The position numbers and the translations under genes were made by a program. The notes under the pieces are model-generated. The model was not told the origin of the DNA and did no database searches. It saw nothing but the letters and a program-made list of their open reading frames with translations. A stretch of 64,000 nt of DNA from Phaseolus vulgaris (lineage: Eukaryota > Streptophyta > Magnoliopsida > Fabales > Fabaceae). This document shows positions 32,276 to 41,600 of the stretch, in pieces. The stretch is taken from positions 47,083,429 through 47,147,428 of the forward strand of contig NC_023756.2 of assembly GCF_000499845.2 (NCBI RefSeq), written 5' to 3'. Each line of letters begins with the position of its first letter. Positions within the stretch are counted from its first letter, which is position 1.

Positions 32276-33179
32276 GAATTTCTTGCACTTTAAATAGATG
32301 TTTTGAAAACTGGTTTCTAACCATATTATTATACTTTAATAAGTTATCAATATCTTATTTTAAAATATTTAGATACTGTAAATGAGAAAGTGTATAAAAT
32401 GCTTGTTTTTTTTGTAAGAGATCATTCAGGATATCATTACTATAAGATAATCATATTTAGATTCGTACCTCATCTTTTAATAGTAATATGATTATTTCTC
32501 ATGCTGATTCATTATTAGTTTTTAAATTATTTTTAATTAAAGTAGTTTAACTTAGATTAAATGAGGAAGAAAAGAGTGAAGGTGACCCAGGAGCTTGAAG
32601 CTGCTGCAAGGAGGTGTTTCTAAACCGAAGGCCTATGCTGGCACATATGGTTAGAAGGGGAGGGGAAGATGGTTGGTTTTCTCTGTATGCAGGTGCAGCG
32701 GTTTTGTAGGATGTGAAGCCATGAACAAGGGTGCTGCAGGTGCAAGGTTGGTTATTATGCAGAAATAATGCAGCTGCTGCAGAATTAATTCTGGAATGTT
32801 TGCAACCCAGTGCAGATTTTCTGTGAAGATGTTCTACGGGTTACAGCTTTTGCAACTCATTGCCTTTAGTTTGTGTGCTGCAACAGTTTCTCTGCAGAAT
32901 CCCCCATCTTCATTTGCTCAGAACCTCCCATGTGTTGAGTTACTGCCGTGTCAATTTATGCAGCTAATTATTATCTATGCTTGCCAAGCTCGTGCCAAAC
33001 CTGTGTGCACTTTTTTCCTGTCTCTTTGGTTATGTTGTACTTATAGCATGTTGTGAGGTAAGGAGGTGGGATGCTCATGGTTAATATTATCCGCAAGGGT
33101 GCAAGGATTGTAATACCGGTCTGTTCTGTAGTCGCATCACTGCTGCTGTGTAAAAAGAAACAATAAAGTTATAGAATCG
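32276..33179. other. Unassigned DNA upstream of member G
   Basis: 32395-32560 matches 7015-7200. 32570-33130 is CTG/TGCAG-rich like LINE 3' regions, without a recognisable end. No gene. Confidence 0.4.
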
Positions 33180-33540
33180 AACAAAGTAAAAATAAGCAAC
33201 ATAATGAATAAAGAAGATAAACATGAAAGTGCGATAGAAACACATGATAGGGAATTAGATGCTGTGAAATTGAATTATTGTGCGTTAGAACAAAGCTTGC
33301 TTTGCATATAAGGTGGAAAGATTCCATACTCTACACACTAAAGAGTTCATAAATATCCCCATTAACATCCCAACCAAGCATAGCAGAGAAAACCTACCTC
33401 AGTACCCACATAGATTAACTGGGAAGTGAGTTCTCCATACTCTATCCCATGCACTAACCCTAAATATTTCTATACCCTTATCTCTCCAAACTCATCATCC
33501 CACAGATACTCCATTTCCGTTCTTAATTTGTTGGCTTTAG
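33180..33540 (+). promoter_or_regulatory. Promoter region of member G
   Basis: The shared family promoter on the plus strand. The TATA position reads TATTTCTATA (33465-33474), 67-76 bp before the ATG; one base differs from the TATTTATATA of D and F, and J has the same change. Landmarks CTTTATTGT-like, GCATAGCAGAGAAAACCTAC and CTATCCCATGCACTAACCC are kept. Confidence 0.6.
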
Positions 33541-34449
33541 ATGGGAAACAGTATTCGCAGAGTTGGTCTTCTGAATACTGTTGGGGTGGGGGAGGATCAA
33601 CCTTTTCACTATCAGCTGGGAAGAAAAGTTTCCATTGACTTGTCAAAAAGAAGAGTTAGGGCAATCCTGAAAAGGAGGAGTGAGGAGTGGACCATGTCAT
33701 ACGGTGTAGATGTTTCAACTTGTAAACTCACTTTAAGGAAAGATGAAGATGGCAAGGGTTTACTCATAAAAATCCACAGCGTAATGCCAGGCATAACTGG
33801 AGATTTTCCAGTATACCGTTTCGATTTGGATGTAACTGAATTAGATGCTCGGGTACAATCCAACTGGTCGATCGATATCAATGGAGACGGTTCATCATCA
33901 ACTCTGGACTATAGCAAGCAGATTCATGCAGGAGGCAGCGTTACGGAGACACAGTTTATTTTGTTCGGGACTGGAGACATAGGGAGTTTTGTTGTTTTGG
34001 AACAGAAGAAGAAGAAGGAGGAAGAACGAGCTCATGCAGTGACTCTGGCACACTATTTTGCTTCCAGTGGCCGTATAAATGATTATTCTATAAATAAAAC
34101 AGATGTTGGTCTTTCTGTAGTGGTAAAGATTGGGGCAACCAATGGCAATTTGGATGTAATGGTGGAGGGGCCTGAGCAACACCCTGCTTTTGGATTACGT
34201 TACTTGTTTGAGGAAGCCATGAGAACCAAGATTTGGAAGCCTACTTTGTGCCCACATTGCGCCAATATCCAGAAGCAACGCAGCATGATGACTTGGCAGT
34301 CTGACAGTGATGACAGCGAGAGTGTTCCTGTGGCACGCCGTCATGGTGGCAGCCAGAATAATTTAAGAACTGTTAACAATGGTGGAAGGTTCATTGGCAA
34401 TGACAATGGTAATTACACTGAAAATAAAAATAAATTTATGTTTTTTTGA
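33541..34449 (+). CDS. Family member G, complete 302-aa reference copy of the family
   Basis: An open single-exon frame with every family block: MGNSIRRVGLLNTVGVG (1-17), FHYQLGRKVSIDLS (22-35), EEWTMSYGVDVST (48-60), GKGLLIKI (71-78), GDFPVYRFDLDVTE (87-100), QIHAGGSVTETQF (127-139), a Lys/Glu run (155-163), HAVTLAHYF (165-173), DVGLSVVVKIGATNGNLDV (188-206), VEGPEQHP (208-215), KIWKPTLCPHC (230-240), the acidic SDSDDSES (254-261), and the Asn/Gly tail (278-295). Predicted soluble: no signal peptide or hydrophobic segment. The N-terminal half looks beta-rich, which is inference. The CPHC pair could contribute to a shared metal site. The function is not recognised. The best intact template for study. 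Confidence 0.88.
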   Translation: MGNSIRRVGLLNTVGVGEDQPFHYQLGRKVSIDLSKRRVRAILKRRSEEWTMSYGVDVSTCKLTLRKDEDGKGLLIKIHSVMPGITGDFPVYRFDLDVTELDARVQSNWSIDINGDGSSSTLDYSKQIHAGGSVTETQFILFGTGDIGSFVVLEQKKKKEEERAHAVTLAHYFASSGRINDYSINKTDVGLSVVVKIGATNGNLDVMVEGPEQHPAFGLRYLFEEAMRTKIWKPTLCPHCANIQKQRSMMTWQSDSDDSESVPVARRHGGSQNNLRTVNNGGRFIGNDNGNYTENKNKFMFF

Positions 34450-34701
34450 AAGTGATGGTGGTATCACTGATGTACCAAATTTGCTTAGTATTTTAGTATG
34501 AAGTAACGTTATTGCATATATATGTAGTGGCCGTATTATGGCATGAATAAGCCACCATCATGTAAAGAAAATAAACCTAGAGGTGTTCTTGTTTTTGTTT
34601 TTCGTTTTAATTTTATTTACTTGGCAGTAATTTATAGCTGTTTGTGTAATGAAGAATCAAATGTTATGTGTCTTTATATGCTACTACAGTGCTTATGCTT
34701 T

Positions 34702-34723
34702 TATGTTCTCTTTCTCAATAATA
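34702..34723 (+). promoter_or_regulatory. Conserved 3' motif of member G
   Basis: TATG followed by TTCTCTTTCTCAATAATA, about 255 bp after the stop codon. The same element follows members B, C, H, I and J. Confidence 0.5.
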
Positions 34724-34887
34724 GATTTTCAGTCCATCATATTAAGTGAAAAGAGCATGTAAACAAGAAGTTATATCCCTCATTATTGCCTTGCAGTGTT
34801 CTAGACCGAGTATGATTTTAATGCAGTAACATGTGTTGAGTTATCTTTCAAAGCATATCATTAGAAGAATCAATGGAAAAAGATGGA

Positions 34888-35060
34888 ATGTTTTTTATCA
34901 GCAAAGATTAAATGAATTAAAAAAAATATTTTAAAGTGTCCCTATCATTAATGTCAACCCGTATCAAGTAACAAAATACCCTCAACTACCCATACACTTA
35001 GCTTTTCCACCACCCCACAAATCATTTACATCAACCAAAACTGCAAAAACAGAGTTGCCA
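34888..35060 (-). mobile_element. 5'-truncated LINE tail
   Basis: GTTTTTTATCAGCAAAGATT, then AAAGTGTCCCTATCATTAAT and CAACCCGTATCAAG: the minus-strand LINE 3' terminus. It interrupts the 3' flank that G shares with I. Confidence 0.6.
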
Positions 35061-35085
35061 TAAACAAAACATTGCCTACCTATGG

Positions 35086-35830
35086 TGTCATGTGGACCAG
35101 AACAAGTGGAGTAGAACAAGTGGAGTTAACAAGAGGAGTAGGAAATATGAAAGAGATGTTAATATATTTAATTTTCTATTTTAAATTATTGGGCTTTGTT
35201 TGTTTGACCCAACTTTTCTGTTTCAGTTAGGTCTTAATCTTTTTTTTATATATACACAATGTATTTTACTCTCTAATAGACAAGTGAATAAATTTTTTTT
35301 TTATATTTATTTTTCTCTACAATTAGGGTTCATCAAAATCTCTTTTTCTTCATTACGATTACGTACGCTACATCAAAGCATCACATCAGACAAGGAATAT
35401 TCATCTTAATTTACTGTAATATGGTATCAGAGCTCTTCGAATGAAGAGTTCTGTTGCGCTTCTTTCTGATTTTTATTTACCTATTTGCTGTTCTTGGTTA
35501 TTTTTTTTCTGCTCTCTTTCAAAATCTTGATTGGTTTTAAAAATCTTTTTGACCATGTTTAATGAAAACCCTAGTCTTCATAGTATTAATAGTAGTCACA
35601 CTATTACATGCAATTTTTGTGGTAAATATGGTCATACTGAGGTTGTTTGTTTTCGCAAAGTGGGTTTTCCTTCTGGTAATGTTAAAACCTCAAAGTTTTC
35701 TTTTACTAGAAAAGTCTGCACTTTTTGTAATCGTCTTGGCCACAGTGGACATAAGATAGAGAATATGGTTTCATGTCATTTAAATAATATGTCGAAGAAT
35801 AAAACTGGACATAAGATAGAGAATTAGATT
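35086..35830 (+). mobile_element. Copia-type LTR element remnant with primer site and gag zinc knuckle
   Basis: TGGTATCAGAGC at 35422-35433 is the tRNA-iMet primer binding site. Upstream is probable LTR sequence (from about 35086); downstream, about 35555-35760 encodes CNFCGKYGHTEVVC, a perfect C-x2-C-x4-H-x4-C knuckle, and a second knuckle CTFCNRLGH that lacks its last Cys. This matches the gag end of plant copia elements. No protease, integrase or reverse transcriptase remains. A CATAAGATAGAGAAT direct repeat closes the frame. Confidence 0.65.
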
Positions 35831-36209
35831 ATATAATTGATATGTGGTGATATGTGAGAATAAAAGATAGATTTGGTAGTAAAATATAGAAGAATGAAGA
35901 AAGAGAACAGAACAGCAACATAGAAGTGAAACAGACAAAAATAAAGTGCTACAGAAATCACATTTCCTTACATTCTTGGAACTCAGATACACCAGTGAAC
36001 TTGTTATGTTATCAGCATCAAAACTGTATAGGGTCTCTCAACCACGATAAAAAAGAAGCCATATAACTTGTTACTAGACAGCCACAGGAAACTTATCAAG
36101 ATGGTCAGAGCAACGCAGTGCAGGGAAAAGCTTTCAAAGTACGTCTTCTTTATTATTACACTAACAACACACAAATATTCAATTGATAACAAGTATTCTC
36201 AGTACCCCT
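35831..36209. other. No gene recognised
   Basis: AT-rich DNA after the copia remnant; frames are short and without domains. Confidence 0.35.
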
Positions 36210-36476
36210 TATAATACTAGTGATAATAAGGAATTAGATGCTGCGACATTGAATTAGTCTGCTGAAGAATAACGCTCTTTGCAGATAAAGTGGAAATATT
36301 CTCTACTCTACACGTTAATAAATATCCCCCATTAACATCGCAAGCAAGCATGGAAGAGAAAACATAACTACCCACATCCATTAACTGGGTAATGAGAGTA
36401 ACCCTACATATTTGTATGTAATCATCTCTCAAACTCATCATCCCACTCCATTCCATTCTTAATTTCTTGCCTTTAG
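36210..36476 (+). promoter_or_regulatory. Promoter region of member H
   Basis: A diverged copy of the family promoter. The TATA position reads TATTTGTATG (36409-36418), two changes from the D/F form. Confidence 0.5.
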
Positions 36477-37409
36477 ATGGGAAACAGTATTCGCATAGTT
36501 GGTATTCTCACTACTTTTGGGGCTAAGGAGGGTGAATCTTTCAATTATAAGCAAGGAAAACTTTCCATTGACTTGTCAGAAAGACAGTTTAAGGTAGAAG
36601 ACAGCGGAAGTTGGAGTGAGAAGTGGACCATGTTATACACCATAGATGATTCAAGATGCACACTCATATTAACGAGACGTGGTAAAGATGAAGGTGCCAC
36701 GATTGTACTCATACAAATCGCCACCATAACACCAGAAAAAAATGGAAAACTCGAAGAGTATGGTTATGAATTGCTCGTACGAACAACTGAATCAGATGAT
36801 CTGGTACGTACCACCACGGCGACGTACGTTAGTGAAAGTTGTTCATCAGCAGCGTTTGACAAAAGCAGCCAGATTCATGAAGGAGGCAGAATCACGGCGA
36901 CACATTTTTATTTGTTTGGAAGTGGAGACACAGGAGGTCTTACTGTTCTGGAAAGGAAGAATCACGGGGTGTTACGATGTTATGCAGTGACTCTGGCACA
37001 CTATTTTGCTACCAGTGGCGGTATTAATGATTGTTCTGGAAATAAAACAGATGTTGGTCTTTCTGTAGTGGTAAAGATTCGAGCAATCAAAAGAAATTTG
37101 GATGTAACTGTGGAGGGGCCTGAGCAACACCCTGCTCTTGGATTACGTTACTTGTTTCAGGAAACCATGAAAACCAAGATTTGAAAGCCTACTTTGTGCC
37201 CACACTGTGCCAATATCCAGAAGCAACGTAGCACAACGACTTGGCAGTCTGACAGTGATAGCAGCGAGAGTGTTCCTGTGGCACGGCGTCATGGTGGCAG
37301 CCAGAAAAGTTCAAGAACTGTTAACAATGGTGGAAGGTTCAATGGCAATGGTAATGGTAATTACACTGAAATTAAAAAAACTACGTTTCTTAAATTGAAA
37401 TGGTGGTAA
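36477..37409 (+). pseudogene. Family member H, single nonsense codon
   Basis: Starts MGNSIRIVGILTTFG. The frame is open for 235 codons to TGA at 37182-37184, then stays open in the same frame to 37409. The TGA replaces the invariant Trp of the KIWKP motif (codon 236), i.e. TGG to TGA. Downstream, LCPHCANIQKQRS, SDSDSSES and the GNGNGN tail are all kept, so the lesion is probably young. The N-terminal half (SWSEKWTM, KDEGAT, YGYEL) is D/F-like, while the second half is G/E-like, so the copy appears mosaic. A 235-aa product lacking CPHC could still be made. Confidence 0.88.
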
Positions 37410-37859
37410 CTAATGTAACAAATTGTTATATATTCTTAGTATGAAGTGACGTGCTTGAATATGTAGTGGCAGAATAAGCCACCATCATATAAGAAAATAA
37501 ATAACCTACCTGTTCCTGTTCTTGTTTTTGTTTTTCGTTTTAGTTTTATTTACTTCACAGTAATTCATAGCTTTTTGTGTAGTGTAATTAATGAAGAACG
37601 AAAGATTTTGTTATGTGTTTTTATATTTATTTATTGTTGAGAAAAAAAAATAGTGTTTATGTATTTTTTTTCCTCAGTGTGCTTATGCTTTTATGCTTTT
37701 ATAGCTGTTAGTGTAATGAAGAACCAAAGATGTAATGTGGCTTTATATCCTACTACAGTGCTTATGCTTTTATGTTCTCTTTCTCAATAGGGTGGTTATA
37801 TTTTGACTTCCAGTGTAATGAGTGTCAAACCATCATTTTTATTCTCAATAATAGATGTA
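37410..37859. other. 3' flank of member H
   Basis: Homologous to the 3' flank of G, with internal repeats of the GTGCTTATGCTTTTATG-type segment (about 37678, 37755). The conserved 3' motif is at 37771-37788. Confidence 0.55.
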
Positions 37860-37988
37860 CAATTCTGTTTTACTTCTTTTTGGTTGCAGTTTTGATGTGT
37901 AGGTTTTGCTAGAAACTTTATTTTTTTTATAAGGTTTGAATCACCTTTAAGTATTTTCTTTAATTTAGTTCTTACTGGTAAAAAAAGG
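37860..37988 (+). mobile_element. 5'-truncated LINE tail
   Basis: ATAAGGTTTGAATCACCTTT, then TTCTTACTGGTAAAAAAAGG: the plus-strand LINE 3' terminus. Confidence 0.55.
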
Positions 37989-38028
37989 TTCATAGAACCT
38001 CATATCTGAGTTTATTAGTTAAACAGAA

Positions 38029-38115
38029 ATTGGTTCAATGCAATGTTACTGGTAATTACACTGAAAACAAATATATAGGTTCAATGGTAATGGTAATGGT
38101 GAAAGGTTCTCTGTA
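38029..38115 (+). pseudogene. Short duplicate of the family tail
   Basis: Two stretches match the Asn/Gly tail of H: one with GGTAATTACACTGAAAACAA and one with GGTTCAATGGTAATGGTAAT. They are separated and out of order relative to H. Perhaps copied when the LINE tail before it was inserted. Confidence 0.5.
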
Positions 38116-38429
38116 CATCTCATTCTTTCTTCTGACAAAGTCCCCAACAAGCTCGGAACACTTTAGCATGCTCTCCATCAACATTTGCATCACCTTCGCA
38201 AGTTTTTATATAAAAGAATAAACAGAAGGTTGAAGAATAAAAATTCAAACAAAGCCAAACCAAACCATTTTAAGTGCCATCTTAAGTGCACTTTGCAGGG
38301 AACTCTTTTCCTCAAAATCATCAACGCCAAACCATAATCCGTGCATTACACAACTCAACATCAAAAAAGAGACCTTCTGATATGCTTTAAAAACCATTGG
38401 TCCCTCTTTGTGCCACCACAACTGCATCA

Positions 38430-38688
38430 GCTGTTCTTGATAAAGTTAAAGTTAAAACCATCTGGATCCGGACTCTTCGAACCACCACATTGCCAAACAA
38501 CATCTTTCACTTCTTCCTCGGAGAAGGTAAAGACCATACTTAAACTGACCTCCACAGGTAGGGCTCTAAACTCCACCATGCCAAGACTCACACCAAGATC
38601 GTGAACCTCTGTTTGAACAGTCTCTTAGCTTCCCTACGAACTACTTCCAACTCTTCACACCATTGATTACCAACTTCAACACCATTGA
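38430..38688 (-). pseudogene. LINE ORF2 fragment, start of reverse transcriptase
   Basis: The minus strand encodes NGVEVGNQWCEELEVVRREA, then, after frame breaks, SEEEVKDVVWQCGGSKSPD and DGFNFNFIK, matching about residues 375-475 of ORF2. The fragment stops where the satellite array begins. Confidence 0.7.
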
Positions 38689-41600
38689 CTTCTGCAATTT
38701 TTGGCCCTACTTTCTGCAATTTTATTCTGGGTCCGTATAGCGCTGAAAAAATTCACACAGGTACTTTGATATGTTGTTTGCACCCAGGTGAGGAGGCACG
38801 TCCATAAACGAATCACAAAAAGAAGATACAGGGAAGAAAAGTCAGGACATTTTGTTTTCGGAAAACCAGTTTTATTCAATCTCGGTCTGGGACATGCTAC
38901 GCATTACTCTTTGGGTATTTTGGTATGAAATTTTTACCAGACATTCATCACTGTGTCTGTTGATTTTTGGCTGATATTTAAGCCCCATATTCGTCCCACA
39001 AGATTGACAATAAATTTTTTATTCATCACTGCCAGGGTTGAAAGGAAGGTTTGATTGTGTGCGAAACTGTTTGATTTTTTTCGTGGGTGAATACTCATAC
39101 GTTTGAACTGAAAATTGTAGTGTTTTGTCCCAAATTCATTGGAGATTCTTACGTGGAATTTCAGGAAAAAACAATTTCAGGAGAATTTTTCATAAATTTT
39201 GTGCAAACCAAGGCTATATCCTCTACAAAAACTTCTGATATTTTGGCCACACTTTCTGCAATTTTATTCTGGGTCCGTATTACGCTGATAAAATTCACAC
39301 AAGTACTTTAATATGTTGTTTGCAACCAGGTAAAGAGGCACGTCCATAAACAAATCACAAAAAGAAGACACGAGGAAGAAAAGTCAGGACGTTTTGTTTT
39401 CGGAAAACCAGTTTTGTTCACTCTCTGTCTGGGACTTGCTAGGCCTTACTCCTTGGGTATTTTGGTCTGAAATTTTTACCAGACGTTCGTCAGTGTATCT
39501 GGTAATTTTTGGATGAGATTTGAGCCCCAGATTCGTCCCACAAGATTGACAATAAATTTTTTATTCATCACTGCCAAGGCTTAAAGGAAGATTCGTTTGT
39601 GTGCGAAACTGTTTGATTTTTTTCGTGGGTGAATACTCATTCGTTTGACCTGAAATTTGTCGTGTTTTGTCCCAAATTCAGTGGAGATTCTTACGTAGAA
39701 TTGCAGAACAAAACTATTTCGGAAGAATATTTCAGAAGTTTTCTGCAAACCAAGGCTATCCTCTACTAAAGCTTGTGAAATTTTGGCCCTACTTTCTGCA
39801 ATTTTATTCAGTCTCCGTATAGCGCTGAAAAAATCCACACAAGTACATTGATATGTTGTTTGCACCCAGGTAAGGAGGCACGTCCACAAACAAATCACAA
39901 AAAGAAGATACGGGGAAGAAAAGCCAGGACGTTTTGTGTTCGGAAAACTAGTTTTGTTCACTCTCGGTTTGGAACTTGCTACGCCTTACTCGTTGGGTAT
40001 TTTGCTATGAAATTGTTACCAGACGTTCGTCAGAATGTTTTTTGATTTTTGGCTGAGATTTGAGCCCCAGATTAGTCCCACAAACTTGGAAATAAATTTT
40101 TTATTCATCACTGCCAGGGCTGAAAGGAAGGTTGGTTTGTGTACGAAACTGTTTGATTTTTTTCGTGTTTGAATACTCATCCATTTGACCTGAAATTTAT
40201 CGCGTTTTGTCCCAAATTCAGTGGAGATTCTTACGTGGAATTTCAAGACAAAACTATATCCGGAGAATTTTTCAAAAATTTTGTGCAAACCAAGGCTATC
40301 CACTACAAAAACTTATGAAATTTTGGCCCTACTTTCTGCAAATTTATTCTGGGTCCGTATTGCGTTGAAAAAATTCACACAATTACTTTGATATGTTTTT
40401 TGCACCATGGCAAGGAGGCACGTCCATTAAGAAATCACAAAAAGAAGATACGGGGAAGAAAAGCCAGGACGTTTTGTTTACGGAATACCAGGTTTGTTCA
40501 CTCTCGGTCTGGGACTTGCTAGGCCTTACTCCTTGGGTATTTTGCTCTGAAATTTTTACGAGACGTTCGTCACAGTGTCTGTTGGTTTTTGGCTGAGATT
40601 TGAGCCCCAGATTCGTGCCACAAGATTGGCAATAAAATTTTTATTCATCATTGCCATCGCTGAAAGGAAGTTCGTTTGTCTGCGAAACTGTTTGATTTAT
40701 TTTCGTGGGTGAATATTCATCCGTTTGACCTGAAATTTGTCGCGTTTTGTCCCAAATTCAATGGAGATTCGTACGTGGAATTTCAGGAAAAAACTATTTC
40801 GGCAGAATTTTTCAGAAATTTTGTGCAAATCAAGGCTATCCTATACAAAAACTTGTGAAATTTTGGCCTTACTTTCTACAATTTTATTCTGGGTCCATAT
40901 TGCGCTGAAAAAATCCACACAAGTACTTTGATATGTTGTTTGCACCCACGTAAGGAGGCACCTCCATAAACAAATCACAAAAAGAATATGCGGGGAAGAA
41001 AAGCGAGGACGTTTTGTTTTCGGAAAACCAGTTTTGTTCATTCTCGGTCTGGAATTTGCTACGCCTTACTCCTTGGGTATTGTGTTCTGAAATTTTTACC
41101 AGACGTTCATCACTGTGTTTTTTTATTTTTGGCTGAGATTTGAGCCCCAGATTAGTCCCACAAAATTGGAAATAAATTTTTATTCATCACTGCCAACCCT
41201 GAAAGGAAGATTCGTTTGTGTACGAAACTGTTTGATTTTTTTCGTGGGTGAATAGTAATCCGTTTGACCTGAAATTAGTTAAGTTTTGTCCCAAATTCAG
41301 TGGAGATTCATACGTGAAATTTTAGGACAAAACTATTTTCGGAGAATTTTTCAGAAATTTTTGGAAAACAAGGCTATCCTCTACAAAAACTTTTGAACTT
41401 TTTGGCCCTACTTTCTGCAATTTTATTTTGGGTCCGTATTGCGCAGAAAAAAAATCTCACAAGTACTTTGATATGTTGTTTGCACCGAGGTAAGAAGGCA
41501 CGTCCCTAAAAATTTACAAAAAGAAGATACGGATAGAAAAGTCAGGACGTTTTGTTTTGGGAAAACTAGTTTTGTTCACTCTCGATTTGGGACTTGCTAC

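Noticed and set aside
33541..34449. N-myristoylation of MGNS proteins
   Set aside because: Gly2 is present but residue 6 is Arg or Gly, not Ser/Thr as the usual signal requires.
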